Assembly: GCA_934047225.1 (NCBI GenBank)
Contig: OW203998.1
Location: 17,995,280 to 18,059,279 of the forward strand
DNA: 64,000 bases
Direction: 5' to 3'
Origin: Ypsolopha sequella
Taxonomy: Eukaryota; Arthropoda; Insecta; Lepidoptera; Ypsolophidae
Shown here in pieces: positions 1 through 10,102 of the stretch. The notes under the pieces are model-generated. The model was not told the DNA's origin, did no database searches, and saw only the letters and a list, made by a program, of their open reading frames with translations. How positions within the stretch are numbered: position 1 is the stretch's first letter; each line of letters opens with the position of its first letter. Both the position numbers and the translations under genes were made by a program.

Positions 1-315
1 CAACAATAAAGTTTACTGACACGCGAAGCTCGTTTTAAGGGGGGTTGTATCGTAAACTTTGGGTTTCTACCAAAAATATCTAAAGGAATGAATTAATGAA
101 CGAACGCTTTACTAACAAGCTCTGAATTGTAATTGAACTAATTAACCTATAGTGCCGTTAAAAAACCGTTATTGAAAACTAAGAAAAATGTATAACATCG
201 ATCAAAGGGAAAACTCCTGAATTTTTTCGCAATTGTGTCGATTCGGTGTAAAACGCTTTAATTTATTTGACAGAACTTAACTAAATTGAAGCATTCTGTC
301 TTGTTCATGATGGTA

Positions 316-601
316 TTTCACGTCCACTACATTGGATTTATAAATCGTTGTTGTTTTCGTAATCAGCGACCCAATTAACAATATAAACGATACCCATGTT
401 GGTTTTAAGATTTTGTCACCCCATTTCTCCCCTTTAGGGGTTGAATTCTGGAAAAGCCTTTTTCATGTCCACCACGTTGGATTTTAAAATCGTTGTTGTT
501 TTCGTAATTACTGACCCGACAAACCATACAAACGATACCCATGTTGATTTTCAGAATTTGTCACCCCATTTCCCCTTTTTAGGGGTAGAATTATGAAAAA
601 A
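316..601. repeat. two direct copies of a ~145-bp repeat
   Basis: Two head-to-tail copies start near 316 and 461 (period about 145 bp). Each runs from a 'cgtccac.ac.ttggattt' start through 'cgatacccatgttg' to a pyrimidine-rich 'tcaccccatttc' stretch and 'aggggt.gaatt'. A third, partial version of the right-hand half lies at 682-738. This looks like local duplication within an interspersed repeat, probably the untranslated tail of the LINE-like element that follows. No protein is encoded. Confidence 0.7.
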
Positions 602-680
602 CCTGAAACAAATGTTTACTCTTTTATGGATAGGAGTACTCCTGTGAAGTCTCGAATAAAATAGACTAACTAATCTTGTT

Positions 681-890
681 TCCCCATACAAACTTTGGAC
701 ACCCGTTTCACCCTTTTAGGGGGTGAATTTTGAAAAATCTTTTCTTAGTGGATGCCTACATTATATAAGGTATATATATGCAAAATTTCAAGTCTCTAGG
801 ACCAGCAGTTTAGACTGTGCGTTGATATATCAGTCAGTCAGTCAGTCAGTCAGTCAGTCAGGACTTAGAATTTTATATATACAGATAGGC
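681..890 (+). mobile_element. 3' tail of a non-LTR retrotransposon (RTE-like)
   Basis: The stretch reads 'cccatacaaactttgg', 'aggggg.tgaatttt', 'gtggatgcctac', 'caaaatttcaagtc', 'agactgtgcgttgat', then a CAGT microsatellite and an AT-rich 'tatatatacagat' end. This order resembles lepidopteran LINE 3' tails that carry a tetranucleotide repeat near the end. No ORF remains. The family name is from memory; that it is an interspersed repeat is more secure than its class. Confidence 0.55.
831..861 (+). repeat. (CAGT)n microsatellite
   Basis: About 7.75 perfect CAGT units lie inside the LINE-like tail at 681-890. Confidence 0.95.
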
Positions 891-1807
891 TGCGATAGAT
901 ATGCGAAGACCATAATACATATATGCAATGATTACACTGCCCATCAACTATAATAATTTAGTGGGCACTAACGACAATAACCATGTGGCGCCACCATGTT
1001 TCACCGATGCGCAACTCACCAACAAAACTAAATTAAAACTATTATGCAATGTGATGGCGCCACCCATTACATACAATGCGTGCTGTCGGGGGAGCGTCTG
1101 CTCGCCCGGTTTTCGACCATATTGCAATAGTAACAGGAGTGATGATCGAGTTAGCGGCAGCTTCTTCGATAGCACCCATATATACATACTTTTTTATTTG
1201 GTTACATTTAGGATAGTTTTTTTTTTTTTTGTCAACTTCATTGTGACTGATGCCGGACCCAGGATAGGGCCCGAAATATACATATTTCACTTTAATTTTC
1301 ATGTTATTTTATTAAGTAAAAAACAAACTTAAAGACAAATTAGTCAATTAATAACGTTTCTTTAGAAATAAAAGGAAAAAATTTCGGATCAGAACAATAA
1401 TATTTTTTTATTTTTGTTTCTTCTACAAAGTATTTCAATGTTTATTCTTAAAAAATAACGATCAGCTCAGTTAAAAATCCTGCCCATCCTGAGCAGGAAT
1501 CTTTGGGTCTTTGTAACCCGCATACCGTCCTAAATAAATACTTGTACTGAGTAACTTATTGTACTGAACTAAATACCTTTAAACCGTGTATTTTATTTAA
1601 TTTACATGACAAAGCACTTTGAGGAGTTAACTTTGAATTTGCAGTTCAGCAGTAACTACATGTAAGCCATTGGCAGAGAACACTCTCCGTTATTTGGTTA
1701 GGTTCGTTTTTTTAGGTAAAAAGGAAAGTTTTCTTATTTTAGCAAAACCAACAGCTGAACACATACAGTCTTCTTTATCTGGATAAAGACAGAATATAGT
1801 ACGATAT
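891..1807. other. no gene recognised; GC-richer patch 960-1160
   Basis: Mostly AT-rich sequence. A GC-richer patch at 960-1160 carries two NarI-type palindromes: a perfect GTGGCGCCAC at 985-994 and TGGCGCCA at 1055-1062. Short frames on both strands overlap here, but none shows a domain I recognise. It could be decayed transposon coding sequence. Confidence 0.5.
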
Positions 1808-1874
1808 CCTCTGTGGCTGCGTGGTAGAGCTCTCGCCTGCTAACCCAGAGGTCGTGGGTTCAATCCCCCCGAAG
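1808..1874 (+). mobile_element. tRNA-derived SINE head
   Basis: The segment has an A-box-like 'tggctgcgtggtagagc' and, about 35 nt later, a B-box-like 'gggttcaatcccc', the spacing of an internal RNA polymerase III promoter. The arms pair poorly and no CCA-proximal acceptor stem closes, so this is a SINE head rather than a working tRNA gene. A separate SINE-body fragment at 2107-2196 may have been split from it by an insertion starting 'cagggtgtaatcg' near 1895. Confidence 0.6.
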
Positions 1875-2085
1875 TACATTGATTTTATATATACAGGGTG
1901 TAATCGTTAAGTGTGACCAGGCGATTATTCCGTAACTATTACAGATATCAAAAATGTTTAAACTGATATCGAAAGTACGTTACCTAATCAGTAAAACGAA
2001 ATCAATAACTTTTTGAAAATCAAACGAGAAGTATCCAAAATTTTGACATACATTGTATCGCACAACAAGGACATCACTTCGAAAA

Positions 2086-2106
2086 TTATATATATATATA
2101 TATATA
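2086..2106. repeat. (TA)n microsatellite
   Basis: About ten TA units directly precede a SINE-body fragment. Confidence 0.9.
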
Positions 2107-2196
2107 GATCCATTTGTGCCCGAAGCACGGCGATAGCAAGGGCGTGCACCCATCACGTTTGGCACGTAATAATCCTTGCTGAATAGCGGGTGAAAC
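2107..2196 (+). mobile_element. SINE body fragment
   Basis: The run 'tttgtgcccgaag', 'gggc..accacccatcac', 'taa..atc', 'ggtgaaa' matches by eye the body of the SINEs at 11800-12090 and 36125-36425, in the same order. The tRNA-like head is missing here; the head at 1808-1874 lies 230 bp upstream. Confidence 0.55.
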
Positions 2197-2306
2197 AAGA
2201 GTGGACAGTAACTTCCACAGGAGTTTAACTATTAAAGGAGGTTTTAATAAACAATAAAACACCATCAAATTTTTCATAGAAATTATTTTTACTTCATTTT
2301 GAAGTC

Positions 2307-2442
2307 CAGTACTACAAGGATCTGATGGCGCGTGGATGAGAGTGACAGGGGGGCGCAGTTGTGAAACAAGGAGTATAATAGCGACTTTAGTTCTGATTTT
2401 GGACACAACCAATCCACGCGCCATAAGATCCTTGTAGCGCTG
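2307..2442. repeat. 26-bp terminal inverted repeat, MITE-like, ~136 bp
   Basis: The arm at 2312-2337 and the arm at 2412-2437 are reverse complements over 26 bp with one mismatch; CAG/CTG extend the symmetry outward. The arms contain 'ctacaaggatct' and 'ggcgcgtggat'. The 74-bp interior has no coding potential. No clear target-site duplication is visible, so the transposon superfamily is open. Confidence 0.7.
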
Positions 2443-2682
2443 TATTTTTAATTATTATTTTTAATTATGTATTTTTTATTAACTGTATTTTATTGATAGA
2501 AACGCGAAACACGGATTCTACAGTTTGCAAAGGCATAAAATACAAGTAAAGTGGGATATTGCAAATATTTTTTTACAATTTATTTTGTTGATCACAAACT
2601 ATCGGGTTTTACAATCTTACGGTGACTTATATAATACAATTTAGTGATATAACTTGGTTATCACGGGATTAGTTAAATAGAA

Positions 2683-3165
2683 CCCGGTCGAAGGTTCCGT
2701 ACCGTTTAGTAAAAGACTATTTGAACAAAAATAACAAAATTATATTTACCAGTAAAATTTATGAAAAAATGCTAAATTAAGTTGATAGGGTTTTTTGGAA
2801 GGTAACCCTAAAACTTTATTAGAAATTGGCGTTTTAAGTATTTGATGTTATAACTGAAAAAAAAAGCTTTTTATTCAAAGAGTTAAAATATTTTTGTACC
2901 TACTCTACTGAAAGAGCTCTAGAGTCTAGACAAATGGCAACCTTTACACGTCAGGGATAAAAAAATGGCTGCTTTTTCATTTATAAAAAATAATTTAAGA
3001 ATTTTTTAAATCATTTGAGGTCAGCATTCTTCACAAAATATGAAAATTTCAGATCCGTAGCTCAGTTATTCTGTGAGCTAGTGGCATACGGATTACGGAC
3101 GGACCACGGAGCAATGCTCCGTGGAACGGACAGGCTGACAGACGGACAGCAGAGTGACATTAATT
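2683..3165 (+). mobile_element. interspersed repeat, 'ggttccgta' family (copy 1)
   Basis: This copy begins around 'aggttccgta' and shares 'aaattaagttg', 'gtaaccctaaaact' and 'ggcgttttaag' with the copy at 50459-50690. It ends in a '(g)acagacggacag' motif like the copies at 42857-43376 and 46441-47140. Full-length members start with 'aagtgcgagtc' and end with the inverted complement of 'ggttcc', which suggests a non-autonomous DNA element. The internal 21-nt sequence at 3104-3124 is an almost perfect palindrome. Confidence 0.6.
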
Positions 3166-4821
3166 ATTGTCACATCAATATTCATTCTTTTTTAAAGGAA
3201 TACCTATGATAGATGAGAAATTTAATATTGGATAAGAAATGTCAATTAGTAAGAACAATTATATTTTGTAGAGATATTTTAGAGATAGATTATGTGAGAA
3301 TGAGATATACGAGTATTTCGGGCCATTCGGACCCAGCATTAGTCACAAATAGTCATAATCATGGCCTTATTATACCATGGTCACAATGAAGTAAGTAAAA
3401 TAATGAATGAAAAAAAACTTACCTATTTACACATGAAGACAATAAAAAGTACCAACGTACTGTGACACGTGGCAATAAGTTAGATCATATTTTTATGTGA
3501 TCAATTGTTGAATAAAATATAAAACGGTACGACAAGCGTTTTATTTTTACATTTTTATCACCGTAAACTAAATAATGAGACTCGTACTTTATTATTGTGA
3601 AGGATTTCCTTGTTCCTCATTAACAATAACCGAATTGATTGTTTGCGTTCGTTGTACGACACGATGCATTCACTATTTATCAAGTTTTGTTAACGATTTT
3701 TACCGACTGCAAAACGAAGGAGGTTTGTCATGTTCATATTGTTCGATTCAACTAAAATTCGGGTATGTTTTTTGTGCATGGTTACACACGTATCAGATTT
3801 GCTTGAATGTTCGTTTTGTTAGTTTAAAATTAAAGTTAAATGAAAACACGTAATTTACGGATCGTACCTAACAATCCTAGCTGGAAGAAAATGCTTAAAG
3901 CTTGCCTATGTACATGGTTTTGATTTGTGTAATAAAGAATTTTTAATAATAATAATAACAAAATTCCCAAAGAATTACAAGCACATTTATCGAGAAATAT
4001 CCAAACGAATTAGCATATAAATAGCATCAATAGCATCACTTCTTCACAGACTTGCGCAAAACATATCACTGACAAGAAAATATGGGTATGTATCTTTTCG
4101 CTCTAGGATATATATCTGTCTCTGTCTTATATCCTATCTCTCTCAAGGCGAGAGCAAAAAAACGGACTAAATGTTGATTGATTAGGTTGAAAGAGAGTGA
4201 TATTTTATTGACATTATCATTCGTTCCCACTCTCGGCTTGCTCAATCGAATCGACTGTTCCTTTCTTACTTAATCATGCTGCTGTGATATCAATACGTAT
4301 TATATAATTAAAAAACAGGTGAGCGAGTAATATATCGTTTCGCAGGATATATATTATTTTAATCTTTTGCTCGCGAGCGACAACACCCACAACAAATGTC
4401 TTCTTTACAATTTTTCGTGTAAGTGTAATCAGTTTCAAAAGTTATTGGTACATGATATCTATTAGTGCTATATTTCTTTTTGTGTACAATAAAGAATAAG
4501 AAAGTCTAGGTCTTCGACGCTTATGTTATGATGATGAGATTTCCTTTTTCTTTCCTAAAATATTCATTTTCAAAATTTTAATTAGGATTACTGTTACCGG
4601 TTTATTTATTTTTTTAACTTTATTCATCGAACAAAAGTCCCTTTAATAAATAAATCACAAATGATGTCGTTAAAAATGTTATGTTGCCTTTGATGATCGG
4701 TTTTATTGCGGTAACAAATAAATATAAAAAAATCAACTGAATTGAAACGAGTCTTTTTCGCTTTTTATTAGCATTGAAATTAGGTCACAGAAGAGCTTGA
4801 AAAATTGTGCCCAGGATTTAT
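3166..4821. other. AT-rich, no gene recognised
   Basis: Open frames here are short (longest 92 codons at 3575-3853) with no domain I recognise. A patch at 4080-4400 repeats 'aggatatata' and 'gcgag' motifs on both strands. No transposon terminus or RNA gene was identified. Confidence 0.5.
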
Positions 4822-5087
4822 AAATATAAGATGACTTTGCACATTCATACTGGAGACTTGGAAAGTGGTCAAGACTAAGGACCATTCAATGACCCTTTTT
4901 GCATATAAAGACATTTTTTATTTGTGCCCCTATACCTGTTTCGAACAGGCCCGAGTCAATTAGTATAGAAAACCTTTTTATGTAGCGTTTTTCACAGGGA
5001 GGGTCATTGAGCTTTGGTGTTGACCATCAACCATAGTCTTCAGTATGAATTTGACTTTGAATATCATGCAAAGTCACCACATATTTA
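4822..5087. repeat. foldback (MITE-like) element, ~265 bp
   Basis: The left arm (4822-4896) and right arm (5000-5086) are imperfect reverse complements. Shared blocks include 'gactttgca', 'attcatact.gagact', 'tggtcaa' and 'caatgaccct'; the right arm has an extra stretch of about 14 nt. The interior has no ORF. This is the usual form of an ageing MITE. Confidence 0.7.
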
Positions 5088-5168
5088 AAAAACACAGGCA
5101 ACTTTACTTCATTTACTCTTCAATCTTGACAATGATTTTGTATAAGCGTTTCAGAGATAATTTTATTC

Positions 5169-5643
5169 CTTAAGCCCCAGCTAGCTGCCAACGACCTTGA
5201 TTCGACCTGTGTTGGTACAAATATCGATAGATATATTGAAATAACGTTCATATCAGCGCGCATTGCTTTACGACGACGACGTCGCTGGGTCTCCAGATAG
5301 CGCAAAATAGGAGAAAATAATACTTTTCACACATACGCGATGGACGGAAAAAATTCCCTAAAATAATTTTTGTAAGAAATATTTTCCTTGTATTTTAGTA
5401 TAAGAACCATACAAATACCATTCGTGGTTTCAAAGAAATAACCAATTTCACTTAATTTTAGTCTAAAAACAGCTTGATTTTGAACCATATTTTCATGCTG
5501 TTCTTTATACGCGAGAAGAATTTCCTTTAATGAAGTTATTTTTTATAGTTTACCTAACAATATATGTTTTTTCCATAACTTTTTAAAGATGGCGTTTAAG
5601 AGAAATAACTTTATAAATTGTATTATTTTCGGATGAAACTGGG
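5169..5643 (+). repeat. ~470-bp dispersed repeat, copy 1
   Basis: This segment aligns by eye along its length with 6641-7105 in the same orientation. Shared anchors are 'gccaacga.cttga.tcgacc', 'aaaataggagaaaataata', 'tctaaaaacagcttga' and 'taagagaaataacttta'. Identity is perhaps three quarters. It has no ORF, no tRNA-like promoter and no TG..CA ends, so its class is unknown. Confidence 0.75.
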
Positions 5644-5690
5644 AAGAGGCGCCTTAAGGGGAAACGATTCGTATCTGTTATGAAACGCAC

Positions 5691-5795
5691 AACTTAAGGT
5701 GGTTCTTCTTATATTTGAATTACAGATATTAAATAGATATGATTTATGGCATTTTGCGAAAATAGTTTAATATCAGTTAGGCTTTTCAGGCAAAA
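5691..5795 (+). repeat. 'tgatttatggcatt' repeat family (copy 1)
   Basis: 'acttaaggt..ttcttctt', 'tgatttatggcatt', 'atagtttaat' and 'aggctttt' occur in this order. The same series appears on the - strand at 9998-10102 and as both arms of a foldback at 45767-46003. The foldback form suggests this copy is one end of a MITE. Confidence 0.6.
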
Positions 5796-5870
5796 TTTTG
5801 TTATTTTATGCATTACGTTGTTAATGAATGGGCACACAAACTTAAAACATGCTTTTATATTTATGTGCTC

Positions 5871-5941
5871 ATTGGATTTTCCATAAGAGTGATTTTAAAA
5901 GTCCTTTAATATTTCAAAATCACTCTTATGGAAAATCCAAT
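5871..5941. repeat. perfect 26-bp hairpin with 19-nt loop
   Basis: 5871-5896 and 5916-5941 are perfect reverse complements. The arm includes 'ggattttccataagagtg'. A related arm occurs in the imperfect hairpin at 60941-61024, so this is a repeated palindromic element rather than a chance stem. Confidence 0.9.
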
Positions 5942-6008
5942 TATTTTGAAGCTATCATGATATCATTTTAAATACGTTTAATCATTTTTATTTTTATTAT
6001 TTATTCAT

Positions 6009-6548
6009 TTATTTATTTACCAAACTTATACTATCATTACAGGACAGGTGAACTGTGTGAACTCGTTCAAAGTACAAGCAAATAAATTGGTTGAGCGCTC
6101 GCAGCGCCCGTGTGAGCGGCGCGCAGTGTAGGAGGTTGGTCCGCACGCGCGGCACCACCACCAGCTCCGGCTGCCGCCGCCGCGTACAGTACGCATCCGG
6201 TACTCTCAGCTGCACTTCCACCAGCACGGCCAGGTTGTGAACCATCCCTCGCAACACTCGGAAGACGTGCGTATCAAGTGCTGCATCCCGTCTCACTTCC
6301 AACTTATTGTACCCAACCATTCGTATCACAAACAGAGTTGGATACAATAAAGGGTATCCGGGATACACCCCATACATCTTCATGTATAGAAATCTTATGT
6401 ATTTGTTCTGTATTCGTTCGATTATATTTATATATTTTATTTCATATGGAGACCATATGATGGAACTGCCTTCAAGATGACTTCTCACTAGCGTTGCATA
6501 GAGAGCTCGTACTGCATTGACGTTGGTGAATCCGTTCGACTGCCGCAA
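6009..6548 (-). pseudogene. 5'-truncated LINE reverse-transcriptase C-terminus (Jockey/CR1-like)
   Basis: The 179-codon frame has the C-terminal signature of Jockey-superfamily reverse transcriptases. 'LYATLVRSHLEGSSIIWSP' and 'IIERIQNKYIRFLY' match the usual 'LV.S.LEY.S..W.P ... IE.IQ..F.R' pattern after the palm, followed by a basic 'RTNLLHCAPLTRALRALN' segment. The catalytic palm and endonuclease are missing, as expected from 5' truncation on insertion. On the coding strand the stop is followed by a TAAA-rich tail (the atttatt-rich stretch at 5984-6010), typical of a LINE 3' end. The frame is intact, so the insertion may be fairly recent, but the protein alone cannot act. Confidence 0.8.
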
Positions 6549-6640
6549 GTATATAGTGATCTATTGTTACACATTGCTCTTATCTAATAGTTATCTTTTG
6601 GACGTTATAATTATTTTGTAACAAATACGGAAAATCAACC

Positions 6641-7105
6641 CTCAAGGGGCAAGTAGCCGCCAACGATCTTGAGTCGACCTGTGTACCGACACAGGCCGAC
6701 TCAAGGTCGACTCCGTTTATATCAGTGCGCACTGCATTACTAAGACCGATGCGTCGTTCGCTGTGTCTCCGGATAGCTCAAAATAGGAGAAAATAATACT
6801 TTTTACTTGAACGTGAGGGCGGAAAAGTTTCCATAAATATTTTTTCTAAGCAATGTTTTCCTTCTATTTAAGTGCAAGAATCGTACAATTACCATTAGTA
6901 GTTTCAAAAATATAACCAATTTTACTTAATTTTTGTCTAAAAACAGCTTGACTTTGAACAATATTTACATGCTGTTTCTTATATGCGAGAATAATTTCCT
7001 AAAACGAAATTGTTTTTTATAGCTTACCTAACAATATTAATTGTTTTATAATTTTTAAACATATACAGTTTAAGAGAAATAACTTTATCAATAGAGTAAT
7101 TTTCG
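6641..7105 (+). repeat. ~470-bp dispersed repeat, copy 2
   Basis: Second copy of the repeat at 5169-5643. It differs at the left by a short internal palindrome, 'gtcgacctgtgtaccgacac' running into 'ggccgactc'. The two copies bracket the LINE end at 6009-6548. They are too diverged from each other to be the LTRs of a recent element. Confidence 0.75.
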
Positions 7106-7888
7106 GATGACGCTGGCTCTTTATTCGATTTCCTTTCGCGCCCATAGAAATACTCGCCGAAGAAGCGAGCTCAGGCTCGCGCGTTTTGTGTTTTTATGTG
7201 TTTAGCTTTATATTTTTGAATGTTTAACATGTCTTTTTTATGTATATGTGAATAGTGCTTAAACTAAAATTTATTATAGTTTTTTTTTATTTTAATGAAC
7301 GCCTCTGGATAGCCAAAAACTACGACTACTTTTATGCTATTTTCGGAAAATCTATAATTTTATATGAAAAATAAATAGTAAAAATGTTTCACTTACTCCG
7401 TAGAAGACTTTGTTACCAAAAGACTATTTTTTTGTCATCCGATTTAAACTATGATATATACTGAGAACACTTAATTTGAGCCCCTTACAGCGACATCCTA
7501 TGGCAAAACGGCTTTCATGAAATAAACTAAGATATAGAAAAAGTTGTTCACATATTCGATTCGATTTAGAACCTTCTTTTATACCATGTACCAAAATTAT
7601 ATTCAAAACTTTTCATTTATTTAAATCACTGCTAGAAGGCGAGTATATTATAGAAATATATACCTATATATTATTATTCTAGAAATTTCGTATAAGGCCT
7701 CTCAAAAATTCTGTAACTGTAAATTACGAGCTATATTGATATTCTAGTATGAATAGATTCCGCTAACAGATAAGCCTATTAAATTAAACAAAGCTTTTTA
7801 GAATTCCATTTAGTTACATTCGTCAACAGAACTCCAAAAAGGTCATTTAGTTTCGTTATTCTACTCCGGACTTGGACCTTAGCGGAGA
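7106..7888. other. AT-rich, nothing recognised
   Basis: A GC-rich 'cgaagaagcgagctcaggct' patch lies near 7155. The rest is AT-rich with frames of 60 codons or fewer. No repeat partner was found within the window. Confidence 0.5.
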
Positions 7889-8206
7889 CGCTTAATCACT
7901 TGCGAAAGAGCTATGGAAAGAAGTATGATAAGCATTTAAAAGATACAGAGAATAAGAAGCGTATCCATAAGAAGCAAAACTAAAGTAGATGATGTGATAC
8001 AGACAATTTATAGTAAATGGAAATGGGCAGGACATGTGATGAGGCTGAGTGATAACAGGTGGAATATCAAAACGACGGTTTGGTGGCCGAGAGACGGGCC
8101 CCGCCGAGTGGGGAGACCGGTGGCGTGCTGGGAGGACGAGCTGCGAGCCGTCGGCTGTCCGATGTGGTGGAGACTCGCCCGGTGCAGGGAACAGTGGAAG
8201 TTGTGA
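7889..8206 (+). pseudogene. RTE-clade LINE C-terminal fragment
   Basis: Read from 7889, one frame gives 'RLITCERAMERSM', one in-frame stop, then 'IRSKTKVDDVIQTIYSKWK', 'WAGHVMRLSDNRW', 'WWPRDGPRRVGRP' and 'WEDELRAVG'. This is the conserved tail of RTE-type reverse transcriptases ('KW.WAGH..R..D.RW', then a basic 'GRP..RW.D' block). The start is 5'-truncated and the frame stops after 'REQWKL', so it is a dead fragment. Overlapping frames in this GC-rich patch are shadows. Confidence 0.8.
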
Positions 8207-9014
8207 ATATATTCTTAATTTTAATATCATTAATTTTAAACAAATTTACATTGTGCATGACTTTTAATATAATATGACAGTCATGGAATAATTAATAATT
8301 AGTGGTTAAGAAGTGTAAATAATTATAATAAGTATATTCTCTCCCAGAAGGGCTGATAACCAAGGAGTTAAGATATCGCACTCCCTTCTATGATATATTC
8401 TGGAGGCTTTCCACATAAAATATGTAACTGTGGTTTTAAATTGTATGGTATTAAATTTTATTTTACTTATTTTAAAAATAAAAACTGCTGTAATAAGTAA
8501 ATAATTCTACTCCTTTAGGTCAATGTCTACTCCGAAATAAATTTGGTTTTAAATCCGAGAGCTTTACTGACTACAAATTGGAAAAGCTAAAGCTTTGTTT
8601 TCTGAAAGCACTGTTGTTGATTGAGGCATAGAAATTCAGATATTTACTGGATCTTTTTGGTACTCTATTTTTTAACCGGGCCAGGTAATTGGCTCAAAGC
8701 TTACGAGTGGTCGGTAGATCGGTAAAAACCTTTAACTAAGTCCGACAGCACAAAAGACCTAATTGGGGATTTCGTGAATGATTGGTAATTTCCCTTTATT
8801 TTATTTTCTGAGAGGACTCAATGCTTCAGTTTAGTTATTTAGGGATTTAAGAAAAATAGATAGAACACATAATTTATTTTTCTTTTGGGATAGGGATTCG
8901 TTAAAATCTATTTTTATTTAGCTTATTGAATTATTATGTGTAGTTTCTTTGTCGGTGCATAAAAGAGTCATGCAAATTTTACTTGAAAATAAATACATTT
9001 ACAAATTATTAAAA
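8207..9014. other. AT-rich, nothing recognised
   Basis: The first 100 bp may be the untranslated tail of the LINE fragment ending at 8206. 'cagaagggctgataaccaa' lies at 8346. No ORF, SINE or inverted repeat was identified. Confidence 0.45.
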
Positions 9015-9240
9015 AGGTTTTCTTTCAATGCAAGTGCTCCTAAAGACTTATTTTATATGCATCAAAACTGTTCGTAAAATCTATTTTACCACACTTGTGT
9101 TTTAAATATATTTGGCTAACCTGCAACCTTTTCTTGTGTACCATATATAATACATTTTTTTTTACCTTTGAACGGCTCTGGATAGTCAGTCCTTTTGAGC
9201 CAGTCATAATTTTAAATTTACAACACTTTAAATTCACATT
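9015..9240 (+). repeat. element C, block 1
   Basis: 'tttcaatgcaagtgctc', 'atgcatcaaaac', 'tggctaacctgca', 'tgtgtaccata', 'acggctctggat' and 'tccttttgagcca.tcataa' follow in this order. The same series begins the copy at 48886-49283 and ends, inverted, the copy at 14893-15281. In those copies block 1 joins block 2 directly; here about 580 bp with a recombinase-like relic separates them. Confidence 0.75.
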
Positions 9241-9354
9241 GAATTTTAAAGGGAAGTAATTGTAGTTTTGATGGATTAAAAAATTGTAAAATAATATTTC
9301 GGGTCACTTAAAAGTTCGTGTAAGCGGCGAAAGTCATTATTATTATCACATTCA

Positions 9355-9841
9355 TTGCTCAGAGGTTCTTTGTTTTACGCAAACAAATTTCGGAACGCAT
9401 TCGCACAAATTTTTTTCCGTCAAGTTGGCAATTTGCGTGCACAGAAAGAAAAAGAAAAAAAAGTTTATATCTGAGATTTTGAGTACTTTTTGTTTGTTTG
9501 TTTCCTTAGAAATTCTGGAATTTAATTGATAAATCATTGGACTTAACCACGCTTGATATACTTGCAGAAGCTGTAATTGCAAATGATAGACTTTTCCTGC
9601 CAAAATAAAGAGATAAACCTTTCGTCAGTGGAAAAAAATCAATAAAATGCCGTGTCATTTTTCTCTTGGCATAATATACTTCAGTGAACTGGCAAAGAAA
9701 TATAAACCATCTTCATTGTACATTATATGTACATTCAATGTTGAAAAGCATCATCGTGTATTAAAATTACAAAAATATAGACTATTTTATCTAATAATAA
9801 TTTTTATTTACTCACACAATGCATTGCAAAACGTGGTATGA
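9355..9841 (+). pseudogene. tyrosine-recombinase-like (Crypton/DUF3504-type) relic
   Basis: One + frame reads 'LDILAEAVIANDRLFLPK' to a stop near 9610. A second, 9647-9841, contains 'GIIYFSELAKKYKPSSLY'. Both resemble the N-terminal core-binding (SAM-like) part of a widespread insect protein family with a DUF3504/phage-integrase-like domain; 'YFSELAKKYKPSSLW' is its most conserved N-terminal motif as I remember it. Catalytic R..HxxR..Y residues would lie further downstream and are not present. The gene is broken by stops and frameshifts. It sits between blocks 1 and 2 of element C, as the transposase of that element should. The assignment rests on two short motifs. Confidence 0.5.
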
Positions 9842-9965
9842 TACACGTGGGTAAGGGCAATAACTTACTTGAAACGTTTGAAACATTCGCTACCCTCGTA
9901 TTTTTAATCGTCCTCGTGAGTAATTGCCTCCTTACCGCACTTTTAGCATTAACTACTATTTCATT
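9822..9965 (+). repeat. element C, block 2
   Basis: 'ctcacac.atgcattg.aaaacgt.gtatgat', 'gggcaataa', 'aaac.ttcgctac.ctcgt' and 'attaactactattt' match the right part of the copy at 48886-49283 (49130-49283). This is the right end of the element that begins at 9015. Confidence 0.7.
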
Positions 9966-9997
9966 TAAAATGTAATGCATAAAATATTAAAATTTTT

Positions 9998-10102
9998 CCG
10001 GAAAAGCCCAATTGAAATTAAACTATGTTCGAAAAATGCCATAAATCACATTTATTTAATATATTTAATAAAAAAATGAGAAGAAGAACCTTAAGTTATA
10101 AA
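9998..10102 (-). repeat. 'tgatttatggcatt' repeat family (copy 2)
   Basis: On the - strand the order is 'acttaaggttcttcttctc', 'tgtgatttatggcatt', 'catagtttaat' and 'gggcttttcc'. This is the same as copy 1 at 5691-5795 and the arms at 45767-46003. Confidence 0.65.

Noticed and set aside
1808..1874. A functional tRNA gene
   Set aside because: A- and B-box-like motifs are present, but the acceptor and anticodon stems do not pair properly. The flanks suggest a SINE.
5169..7105. LTR retrotransposon bounded by the two ~470-bp repeats
   Set aside because: No TG..CA ends, no primer-binding site or polypurine tract, copies too diverged, and the internal gene is a LINE RT.
8049..8277. Additional genes overlapping the RTE fragment (+ and - frames)
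   Set aside because: One frame carries the recognisable RTE motif; the rest are open because the patch is GC-rich.
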